Below, piece after piece: positions 57,209-64,000 of a stretch of DNA of 64,000 nt. Source of the stretch: JANNAT01 sp031384605. Lineage in GTDB: Bacteria > Pseudomonadota > Alphaproteobacteria > Rhodobacterales > Rhodobacteraceae. A program made the translations under genes and the position numbers. The stretch covers positions 18,788-82,787 of the forward strand of contig JANNAT010000029.1 of the NCBI GenBank assembly GCA_031384605.1. Reading direction: 5' to 3'. The first letter of the stretch is position 1. Each line of letters opens with the position of its first letter. The notes under the pieces are model-generated. The model made no database searches. It had not been told where the DNA came from and saw only the letters and a program-made list of their open reading frames with translations.

Positions 57209-57873
57209 AGCCCATCCCCCACCACGATCTGCCGTCGGCATGTTGCCGCGATTTTCTCGTCATGGGTCGATATCAGGAAAGTCGTGCCTTCATCGCGGTT
57301 GATCTGACCGATCAGTTCCATCACCTGAGTGGCCGAAGCACGGTCAAGATTGCCGGTGGGTTCATCCGCCAGCACCAGTTCAGGGCTGTTCATCAGCGCG
57401 CGGGCGACGGCGACGCGCTGTTTTTGGCCACCTGACAGGTTGGTGGATGGAAAATCTACCCGGTCCGCCAGCCCCATGCGCCCCAGCAAATCGCGGCCCC
57501 GCGCGCGGGCGGCAGCCGTTTCACGCCCCTCACGCACCGCGGTGGGAAAGATCACGTTTTCAAGGGCCGTGAAGTCTGGCAGCAGGTTGTGAAACTGAAA
57601 CACAAAGCCAATGTGCAGGTTGCGAAATTCGGTCAGCGCGCGGTCATTCGCCTGCGTCAGGTCAACCCCCAGCATGGTGTGGCTGCCCGATGTTGGCTGC
57701 ATCAGCGTGCCCAGAATGGTCAGCAAAGTGCTTTTGCCCGACCCGGAAGGGCCCAAAAGGGCGGCCAGTTCTCCCGTCTCCATCTGCAGGGACAGCCCGC
57801 GCAACACCCGGGTTTCGGCCTCGCCCGCGCCAAAGGTCTTGACCAGATGTTCCACCGCCAGAAGCGCCGTCAT
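57196..57873 (-). CDS. MacB/LolD-type ABC transporter ATPase, 225 aa
   Basis: Walker A GPSGSGKST, signature LSGGQKQRVAVARAL, Walker B LVLADEPTGNLD and the H-loop STHDEKI are all present. The LolD/MacB subgroup works with FtsX-like permeases, as the gene upstream (overlap 57870-57873) encodes. Part of the three-gene exporter 57196-60302. Confidence 0.94.
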   Translation of the reverse strand: MTALLAVEHLVKTFGAGEAETRVLRGLSLQMETGELAALLGPSGSGKSTLLTILGTLMQPTSGSHTMLGVDLTQANDRALTEFRNLHIGFVFQFHNLLPDFTALENVIFPTAVREGRETAAARARGRDLLGRMGLADRVDFPSTNLSGGQKQRVAVARALMNSPELVLADEPTGNLDRASATQVMELIGQINRDEGTTFLISTHDEKIAATCRRQIVVGDGLVTG

Positions 57874-59078
57874 TGGCCGATGGCCGTGACGGGATCGACG
57901 CGCGCCGCCGATCTTGCAGGCAGGATCGCAGCCAAAGCGGCGATGGCGATGGTCAGAAGAATCGCCAGCCCAAAGGCACCTTCGGTGATGTCGATGGGCA
58001 TGACCGACGGATGCGCGGAATCGCGTGGCGGAAAGGCCGACAACACCAGATACCCCAAACCCGCCCCCGACAGGCCGCCCAAAATCCCCACCAACGCGCC
58101 CTGACTGACAAACACAAACACCACAAACCGCCGACTTGCCCCCATCGCGCGCATGATCCCGATCTCGGGACGCCTGCGATAGGTGGACAGCAGCAGTGAG
58201 GACGCAATGCCGATAACAATCGAGACCATGGCAAAAGTCTTGAGCAAAATGCCAGTCTGGTTCTGCGCCTTCAGTGCCGACAGCACTTCGGCCCCCGGCG
58301 TCGTCCAGGATTCCGCCGCCATCCCGGTGATGGTGGTGATCCGGGCGGCTGTCACATCAGCGGTCATCAGATCGGCCAGCTTGATCTCGATCCGCGTCAC
58401 TCCTTGCGGCATGGCAAACAGGGTGCGCGCGGTGTTCAGGCTGACATAGGCGCTGGCACTGTCAATCCCGCCTTGACCCAGTTCATAGATGCCCGACACG
58501 GTCAGCACGGCGTTGATCCCCCGGGCCGAATCCAGCCGGATTGTCTTGCCCACCGACAGATCCAGATCCTCGGCCAGGGTTTTGCCGATCATCACCAGCC
58601 CGGTGCCCAGCCGCGTTGTCCCGGCGATCAGGTAGGTATCCAGCCGGATCACCGCCGCTTCCAGCCCCGGCTCCACCCCGGTGACGGCCACTTGCGCCAC
58701 CTGCCCGCCGCGCGTCATGAACCCCGAGCCGTTGATCTGCGGCGACACCGCGACCACGCCGGGCAGAGCCGCGATCATTGGCACAAAAGTGGCGGTATCG
58801 TTCAGCGTCGCCTGCCGCAGACTGGATTTTTCCTGCACCAGCAAAATGACCCCCGCCCCCGGTCCAATCAGCAATTCAGGGTCCGCGACTTCGGCCGTGA
58901 TTGTCACATGGCTTAGATCCCCCGCAATGGTGCGCAGGATGTAATTGGCCAAGCCGCCGATCAGCGCACTCATGAAGATAAAGATGAATACGCCCAAGGC
59001 GACGCCCACAATCAAAAGCGCCGATTGCGCCTTGCTGGACAACAGATACCGCAGCGCGATTTTGATCGCATACAGCAT
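57870..59078 (-). CDS. FtsX/MacB-type ABC transporter permease, 402 aa
   Basis: A transmembrane helix near 18-40 (SALLIVGVALGVFIFIFMSAL) precedes a large periplasmic domain, and three more helices follow in the last 130 residues (LLKTFAMVSIVIGIASSLLL and on). This is the FtsX layout, four helices in all. Encoded between its adaptor and its ATPase. Confidence 0.92.
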   Translation of the reverse strand: MLYAIKIALRYLLSSKAQSALLIVGVALGVFIFIFMSALIGGLANYILRTIAGDLSHVTITAEVADPELLIGPGAGVILLVQEKSSLRQATLNDTATFVPMIAALPGVVAVSPQINGSGFMTRGGQVAQVAVTGVEPGLEAAVIRLDTYLIAGTTRLGTGLVMIGKTLAEDLDLSVGKTIRLDSARGINAVLTVSGIYELGQGGIDSASAYVSLNTARTLFAMPQGVTRIEIKLADLMTADVTAARITTITGMAAESWTTPGAEVLSALKAQNQTGILLKTFAMVSIVIGIASSLLLSTYRRRPEIGIMRAMGASRRFVVFVFVSQGALVGILGGLSGAGLGYLVLSAFPPRDSAHPSVMPIDITEGAFGLAILLTIAIAALAAILPARSAARVDPVTAIGQ

Positions 59079-60302
59079 TTACAGTCCCGGATCGGCGAGG
59101 GGGGGCACAGTGATGGCCAGCCCATCAGTTAGTCCGGTCGCGTCGGTAATGACTGTTTCGCCCGCCACCAGACCCGTGCTCACCTCCAGCCGGTCGGCGG
59201 GCCAATCAACCACAGCGACAGCACGGCGCACCGCCCGGTTGGCTACTGCCACGAACACCGCCACACCTGCGGCATCTGTCACCAGCGCCGCCCGGGGAAC
59301 CGAGAATGCACCCTCCTTTTGATCAACAATAATATTCGCCGTAACCGTCAAACCGACCGGGGCAGCGACAGGCGTATCAAAGGCGATCTTGACCGCAAGC
59401 CCACCTGTTGCTGCATCTACTTGAGGGGCGACAAAGCTGACACTGCCGTCCACAGTTTCAGTGCCGCCCTTAAGCCGCAGAACGGCAGGCAAACCGGGAA
59501 TGATCTGGGCGGCATAGGCCTCGTCCACATCGGTTTCCACCACCAGTTGCACCAAATCGGCGACGGTGAACAGGGCAGAGGCCGTATCAACCACCTGCCC
59601 CACCTCGGCTTGGCGCGTCAGGATTGTGCCCGCCATCGGGGCCACAAGCGTGTATTTTGCAAGTTCAATTTGGGTCTGGTCAAACAGGGCGGTCAGGCGC
59701 GCAACCTCTTGGCCCGCCGTCTGTTGCGTTGTTCGCGCATCTTCAAGGGCTGTGCGTGCAATGGTGGCACCCAACGCCTCGGCGCGGGCAAAACTGGCGT
59801 CGGCTTGCGCCAGTGACACAAGGCCCGCGTCCAGACCGGCCAGCGCTTGCCGGACCGTCGCCTGTTGCTTGGTCGGGTCAATGCGCGCCAGAACCTCGCC
59901 CGCTGCGACGACATCGCCTTCGTCGGCAAGAACAGTCAGCACCTCGCCGCCGACTGTCGATTTCACAGTGACCAGATGCAAAGGTGCGATTCTGCCATTC
60001 ACGGCCAAAACCCGCATCAACGGGGCCGGGGTGACTGTCTCTGTTGTGACCGCCAGGCCCTTGCTGATCCAGGGCTGAAAATACCATAACGCGCCTGCCG
60101 CAAAGACCAGCACGGCCAGCCCTGCCCACATCCACCACGCGCGTTTCTTCGGGGCCGGGCTGACGGGGGGTGGCACGGGTGGGGTTGGAACCATCAGCGC
60201 GCTCCCCAAGGTCGGCGGGGCCGCATCAATGAGGGCTACTTTGGTTGCCAACTTTTGAAGTTTGGGGGTGTCAGGCACGCGCAGGCCGTTTGGACATCTC
60301 AT
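59079..60302 (-). CDS. HlyD/MacA-type periplasmic adaptor (RND/ABC fusion protein), 407 aa
   Basis: An N-terminal Pro-rich cytosolic stretch, one membrane helix (MWAGLAVLVFAAGALWYF), a barrel-sandwich lipoyl segment (STVGGEVLTVLADEGDVVAAG), a long helical hairpin and a beta-barrel region are in the correct order. ATG 60302 is chosen; ATG 60194 is a shorter alternative, which would lose the LATKVALIDAAPP sequence. The three genes form a MacAB-like exporter, possibly for a lipid or peptide. An FNR-like box lies about 155 bp upstream. Confidence 0.88.
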   Translation of the reverse strand: MRCPNGLRVPDTPKLQKLATKVALIDAAPPTLGSALMVPTPPVPPPVSPAPKKRAWWMWAGLAVLVFAAGALWYFQPWISKGLAVTTETVTPAPLMRVLAVNGRIAPLHLVTVKSTVGGEVLTVLADEGDVVAAGEVLARIDPTKQQATVRQALAGLDAGLVSLAQADASFARAEALGATIARTALEDARTTQQTAGQEVARLTALFDQTQIELAKYTLVAPMAGTILTRQAEVGQVVDTASALFTVADLVQLVVETDVDEAYAAQIIPGLPAVLRLKGGTETVDGSVSFVAPQVDAATGGLAVKIAFDTPVAAPVGLTVTANIIVDQKEGAFSVPRAALVTDAAGVAVFVAVANRAVRRAVAVVDWPADRLEVSTGLVAGETVITDATGLTDGLAITVPPLADPGL

Positions 60303-61059
60303 CCGCAAGAGGCGCGGCACCAAGTGGCATAGCTGGGGTAAAACGGATTGACTGTTGAACTGCGATCATCATGATTGCCCTGCGAACGAGATCTGCAAAA
60401 GGTGGCAGTTGCCCACCAAACTGCCACACCATCCCCCATCCGAACCCAGCACGCCTTGATCTGGATCAGTGGCCTTATGCAGTGCAGCAGTTACCGCAAA
60501 CTCGGCTAGCATCGGCACAGTCGCGCAACCAAGGATTTGACCGTTCAGACCTACGTTCTTTATCTTCGCATCAAGCCAGAAGTTCAGGCCTTGCAGTGTG
60601 GCAAGACGCACATACCAGGCCGATATCTTTTTGGCTTATTCCCTGATATCTGGCGCAGCAGTCTCACCCCAACATGATCAAAAACGAGCCATCAGATAAG
60701 GTTGCGCAACGATCGGCCCTTTCAGTTGCGGCGACGCACCTGCGGAAGATGAAAGAACAAAGACGCAACCCGCGCAACTCTCCATGCCGAACGAAATGGT
60801 CGCGAACCTTGGATGGTTACGGTGCTTTAAGGGCATCCGCATTCCGCTTTTTAAGCTTTTCCAAAGCTATAACAGCGCCTTGCATGAAAATTACTATACG
60901 CCGGTATGACGTGGATCGAAGCTGATCCAAAGAATTTGAACGCAAGCCGACGCATGCCCATCGGATAGAAACGGCGGTATTGCCATTCCTTAACTCTTTA
61001 TAAAATTGCGTAATATCTTGCGCCAGCGTGCAGCCTGCTGGTATGGCAAAAAGCCATTA
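60303..61059. other. Gene-poor region upstream of the MacA-like gene
   Basis: No open frame here has a convincing start, motif or codon use. It contains one FNR-like box and otherwise lacks visible structure. Composition is slightly more AT-rich than average. Frames such as 60674-60925 lack a ribosome-binding site and family similarity. Confidence 0.5.
60456..60469. promoter_or_regulatory. FNR-type box (TTGAT-N4-ATCAG)
   Basis: TTGATctggATCAG, 9 of 10 consensus positions. It lies 154 bp upstream of the adaptor start at 60302 and is the only visible regulatory candidate in this gap. Confidence 0.45.
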
Positions 61060-61110
61060 GGCACCTTGCCAAGGTTAGGGTCGAGAGTTCGAATCTATTC
61101 GCGCGCTCCA
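61060..61110 (+). pseudogene. Decayed tRNA-Gly(GCC), 3' part only
   Basis: ACCTTGCCAAGGT is the anticodon arm with anticodon GCC of tRNA-Gly; GGGTCGAGAGTTCGAATC is a T-arm, followed by an acceptor 3' strand and CGCTCCA end. Differences from functional tRNAs: broken T-stem pair (CTATTC where CTCTTC is usual), an altered acceptor strand (GCGCGC for GCCCGC) and two lost anticodon-stem pairs. No matching 5' acceptor or D-arm in the usual position. So it is a remnant, perhaps left by a mobile element that used the tRNA end as attachment site. Confidence 0.75.
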
Positions 61111-61140
61111 GTTCGACGTAAGCAATATCACCACTTTAAG

Positions 61141-61163
61141 AAGCGCCCTTTGGGGGGCTTTTT
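61141..61163 (+). terminator. Terminator-like hairpin after the tRNA-Gly remnant
   Basis: AAGC-G-CCC (61141-61148) pairs with GGG-G-GCTT (61153-61160) with one G-G mismatch, then more T. It is what one expects after a tRNA gene, and is slightly decayed like the tRNA. Confidence 0.6.
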
Positions 61164-61441
61164 GCTTGGATGGCAAACTCGCTTTATTCGGCTGCACACG
61201 AAACCCGCCGCACCGTCGCAAGGTTTCGCTCCGGTGCCTTGGCGCGTGCGATCATCGGCACCATCCCAGCATACCCGCCCCCAAACGGCGCGGCTGGTTT
61301 CAGAGCGATGCGCCGATGTTGCACCAATTACATTCTGAGTTGCAGCGGATCAGGTTTTGACGGAAAACAGGAACATCGGAATGCGCGCCTCTGCACAGTG
61401 AGAGGCCGCGAATTCCTGCTCCCTGTAAACCTGAACCGCCG
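61164..61441. other. Non-coding stretch between the tRNA remnant and the sugar ABC operon
   Basis: Nothing recognisable: no ribosome-binding sites or family motifs in any frame. The leftward ABC operon ends at 61442. Confidence 0.5.
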
Positions 61442-62446
61442 TCACGGCCACCGCATCCGCAAACCCGCTGCATCAAACCGGAACGCCCGCACGGCATCCG
61501 GGGTCAGATAGACCGTCTCATCCACCGCGAAGTCATGCTCGCCAAACTGGCGCACGGTCAGCAGGCCATGCGGGTCTGCGCGCACATAGATCAGGGTTTC
61601 GCTGCCCAGTTTTTCCACATGGCTGATGCTGCCCGCAATCGGCCCTGTGCTGCGTGAAATCGCCAGATGTTCGGGGCGGATGCCAAGGCTGTCGCCCTGT
61701 TCACCCAAAGCTGCCGCTTTAAGGAAGTTCATTTTGGGGCTGCCGATAAAACCCGCCACAAAGGTATTGTCAGGGTCGTTATACAAATCCATCGGACGCC
61801 CGACCTGTTCCACAATCCCGCCATTCAGCACCACGATCTTGTCCGCCAGCGTCATCGCCTCGACCTGATCATGCGTGACGTAAACCATCGTCGCCTTCAG
61901 ATCCCGGTGCAGACGCGCAATTTCGATCCGGGTGTTCACCCGCAGCGCCGCATCCAGGTTTGACAGCGGTTCGTCGAAGAGAAACAGCTTTGGCGTCCGC
62001 ACAATCGCGCGGCCTATTGCAACGCGCTGGCGCTGCCCGCCGGACAACTCGGCAGGCCTGCGATCCAGCAGCGTATCCATCGACAGCATGCCCGATGCCC
62101 GGGCCACGCTTTTCGCAATCTGCGCCTTGGACGATCCTGCCTGTTTCAGCCCCAAACCCATATTGTCGCGCACTGTCAGATGCGGATAAAGCGCGTAAGA
62201 TTGGAACACCATCGCGATTTCCCGCTTGCTGGGCGGGGTGTTGTTCACCGACACCCCGTCAATCTTGATCTCACCCCCGCTGGCATCCTCCAGCCCCGCG
62301 ATGATCCGCAGCAGAGTGGATTTGCCGCATCCAGACGGTCCGACAAACACGCAAAACTCACCATCCATGACCTCAAGGTTCACGCCTTTGATCACTTCGA
62401 CAGGGCCAAAAGATTTGGTGATGGCGGACAGCGTCAGATTGCCCAT
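61442..62446 (-). CDS. Carbohydrate ABC transporter ATPase (UgpC/MalK type), 334 aa
   Basis: Walker A GPSGCGKST, signature LSGGQRQRVAIGRA, Walker B LFLFDEPLSNLD, and the H-loop VYVTHDQVEAMTLAD, followed by a C-terminal OB-fold regulatory domain (IRPEHLAIS and on). Typical sugar-importer ATPase. It lies 1 nt after the oxidoreductase gene in the leftward operon. The sugar is not identified. Confidence 0.95.
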   Translation of the reverse strand: MGNLTLSAITKSFGPVEVIKGVNLEVMDGEFCVFVGPSGCGKSTLLRIIAGLEDASGGEIKIDGVSVNNTPPSKREIAMVFQSYALYPHLTVRDNMGLGLKQAGSSKAQIAKSVARASGMLSMDTLLDRRPAELSGGQRQRVAIGRAIVRTPKLFLFDEPLSNLDAALRVNTRIEIARLHRDLKATMVYVTHDQVEAMTLADKIVVLNGGIVEQVGRPMDLYNDPDNTFVAGFIGSPKMNFLKAAALGEQGDSLGIRPEHLAISRSTGPIAGSISHVEKLGSETLIYVRADPHGLLTVRQFGEHDFAVDETVYLTPDAVRAFRFDAAGLRMRWP

Positions 62447-62447
62447 T

Positions 62448-63479
62448 TCAGGCTCCTAATTTCACAGGTTGGCCGGACCGCACGCTTTCATCCGCCGCAA
62501 GGCAGATCGCCAAAGACTGCACCGCATCCTGCATGTGCCGCGTCAGATCAAGGTTTTCGGCGATTGCGCGCGCCACATAGGCCGCTTCACGGTCACACAG
62601 GTCTTGATGGCCCGGCTCGTCTGCCATGCTGATATCGGTATCCCCGGTGGCCACCTTATGCACCCGCAACACCGAGGTTTTGGTATGCGTGTCGATATCA
62701 TCCGACCGCGCGCTATCGGGCATGCGGATTGAAACGGCCCCGTTAGGGCTGACCACGTCTTTGACGAAAAATGCGGTGTCCGACATCATCGGTCCCCAGC
62801 CCGCCTCATACCAGCCAAGGCTGCCATCGGCGAAAATCACCTGAAAATGCCCATAATTATACATATCGGGTGCTATTTCCTGCGACAGGCGCAATCCCAT
62901 GCCGCGCACCTCGACTGGTTGTGCATCGGTGATCTGGCACATCACATCGACATAATGCACCCCGCAATCCACGATCGGGGAGGTGGTCTGCATCAGCGCC
63001 TTATGCACGTCCCACGTTGGGCCGCTGGATTGCTGGTTCAGGTTCATGCGAAACACATAGGGCCCACCCAAAGCCCGCGCCTCGGCGATCAGCCTGATCC
63101 AACTGGGATGATAGCGCAGGATATAGCCCACCACCACTTTGCGCCCGGTTTCCACCGCCTTGGCCTGCACCCGCCGCGCATCGGCAACGGTTGTCGCCAG
63201 TGGCTTTTCCACGAACACATCGGCGCCTGCATCCATCGCCGCACAGGCATAATCGGCGTGACTGTCTGAATAGGTCGCCACACAGACCAGATCGGGCTTA
63301 AGCCGGTTCAAAGCCTCGGCATAATCCGTGGTCAGGGGATAGGCCTGCAATTCAGCGGGCAAAACAACCGCCGATCGGTTCACCAGCCCGACAATCTGAA
63401 AGGCGGGGTCGTTGTGGTAGGCCAAGGCATGACTGCGGCCCATATTGCCCAATCCTGCAATAAGAACACGAATGGTCAT
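62448..63479 (-). CDS. Gfo/Idh/MocA family NAD(P)-dependent sugar oxidoreductase, 343 aa
   Basis: The Rossmann motif GLGNMGRSHALAYH is at the N-terminus, followed by VATYSDSHADYACAAM and the EKP motif (VFVEKPLATT) near residue 94. The C-terminal half is the substrate domain with DCGVHYVDVM carrying the conserved His. It probably oxidises a sugar, inositol or sugar acid imported by the accompanying ABC transporter. It overlaps the permease gene (63476-63479) by 4 nt. Confidence 0.93.
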   Translation of the reverse strand: MTIRVLIAGLGNMGRSHALAYHNDPAFQIVGLVNRSAVVLPAELQAYPLTTDYAEALNRLKPDLVCVATYSDSHADYACAAMDAGADVFVEKPLATTVADARRVQAKAVETGRKVVVGYILRYHPSWIRLIAEARALGGPYVFRMNLNQQSSGPTWDVHKALMQTTSPIVDCGVHYVDVMCQITDAQPVEVRGMGLRLSQEIAPDMYNYGHFQVIFADGSLGWYEAGWGPMMSDTAFFVKDVVSPNGAVSIRMPDSARSDDIDTHTKTSVLRVHKVATGDTDISMADEPGHQDLCDREAAYVARAIAENLDLTRHMQDAVQSLAICLAADESVRSGQPVKLGA

Positions 63480-64000
63480 TTTACCGCCCCTGCGGTGATG
63501 CCGCGAATAAGTTGACGTGAAAAGATCAGATACAGCACCAACACTGGCAAAATGGCGAGGCTAAGTGCCGCCAGAACCGCGTTCCAGTTGGTGACGAACT
63601 GACCGATAAAGACTTGGCTGCCCAAGGTAATTGTCTTGGTCGACTCTGCCGGGGCAAGGATCAGAGGAAACCACAGATCGTTCCAGATCGGGATCATGGT
63701 AAACACCGCGACCGTCGCCATCGCCGGACGGATCAAGGGCAGGACAAGACGAAAGAAAATGCGGTATTCAGACAACCCGTCGATGCGGCCCGCGTTTTTC
63801 AGATCCTCCGACACCTGCCGCATGAATTCCGACAGGATGAACACGGCCAAAGGCAGGCCCTGGGCGGTATAGACAAGGATCAGTGCGGTCAGCGTGTTGA
63901 CAAGGCCCGACGCAACCATCATCTGCAAAATTGCGACAGTGCCCAACCGGATCGGGATCATGATGCCCAGCGCCAGATACAGGCCCATCATGGTGTTGCC
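63476..64000 (-). CDS. Carbohydrate ABC transporter permease (MalG type), partial
   Basis: The gene runs off the right edge; only about 174 C-terminal residues are here. The EAA loop that contacts the ATPase is SEDLKNAGRIDGLSEYRIFF. Helices around it (LGIMIPIRLGTVAILQMM, LVLPLIRPAMATVAVFTMI, LAALSLAILPVLVLYLIFS) and the final RQLIRGITAGAVK match MalG-like permeases. It belongs to the sugar transport operon with the oxidoreductase and ATPase genes. Confidence 0.94.
   Translation of the reverse strand, partial: GNTMMGLYLALGIMIPIRLGTVAILQMMVASGLVNTLTALILVYTAQGLPLAVFILSEFMRQVSEDLKNAGRIDGLSEYRIFFRLVLPLIRPAMATVAVFTMIPIWNDLWFPLILAPAESTKTITLGSQVFIGQFVTNWNAVLAALSLAILPVLVLYLIFSRQLIRGITAGAVK

Noticed and set aside
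60674..60925. Short open frame in the gene-poor region
   Set aside because: No ribosome-binding site, no motif, and codon use unlike the neighbours.
61006..61511. Frames overlapping the tRNA-Gly remnant
   Set aside because: They run through the RNA remnant and terminator and show no protein family features.
1..64000. CRISPR arrays, prophage, transposases or replication origin
   Set aside because: No regularly spaced repeats, integrase, capsid or transposase genes, or DnaA-box clusters were seen; the holin-type gene at 15162 belongs to a chromosomal stress family.

Overview
The window looks like a chromosomal segment of an alphaproteobacterium of the Rhodobacteraceae (Roseobacter/Loktanella-like). 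The reasons are the complete PhyR-NepR-EcfG general stress response locus, Fnr-type regulators with TTGAT-N4-ATCAA boxes, a DUF3618/holin-like envelope operon, CbpA-CbpM, and GC-rich protein-like coding throughout. No species name can be supported from sequence alone.

Layout. 1-2.9 kb: the end of a transport/catabolic operon in which four consecutive genes (LivM-like permease, zinc alcohol dehydrogenase, alpha/beta hydrolase, FAD monooxygenase) are all broken by separate lesions. 3.4-26.2 kb: a general stress response (GSR) island. It holds a CsbD-like small protein coupled to a 2825-residue cyclic beta-1,2-glucan synthase, an AI-2E family transporter, a three-gene envelope operon, a pyridoxamine-phosphate-oxidase-like stress protein, a Crp/Fnr regulator, the phyR | nepR-ecfG-HWE kinase core, CsbD, DUF1328 and DUF1269 proteins, an eRF1-like protein, Dps and a LuxR-type regulator. 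Ten sequences fit the EcfG promoter GGAAC-N16/17-CGTT, nearly all ahead of these genes. One drives a predicted stress sRNA of about 120 nt ending in a perfect intrinsic terminator.

26.2-33.8 kb: an oxidoreductase/DJ-1 pair, a 2OG-Fe(II) oxygenase-like gene, a ClsB/YbhP-like phospholipase D and EEP pair, and a copper P-type ATPase with a 34-residue membrane peptide. 34-44.5 kb: cbpA-cbpM, a second Crp/Fnr regulator, the arginine deiminase pathway (arcA, ornithine carbamoyltransferase, carbamate kinase, YfcC-type antiporter) and a divergent cation P-type ATPase, with a perfect FNR box between the antiporter and the ATPase; then a cupin. This reads as a microaerobic/anaerobic energy and ion module.

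44.7-57.1 kb: an accessory envelope block. It has a Tat-signal peptidase-like hydrolase, a polymer-forming membrane protein, and a tightly overlapping run of an Acg-type nitroreductase, a DUF6064-like protein, a hydrolase, three CPBP intramembrane proteases, an Lnt-like nitrilase-fold acyltransferase, small and DUF6544-like proteins, and a fourth CPBP protein, ending in AT-richer genes. 57.2-60.3 kb: a MacB-like ABC exporter. 60.3-61.4 kb: gene-poor DNA containing a decayed tRNA-Gly(GCC) 3' half. 61.4-64 kb: a sugar ABC transporter/dehydrogenase operon running off the right edge.
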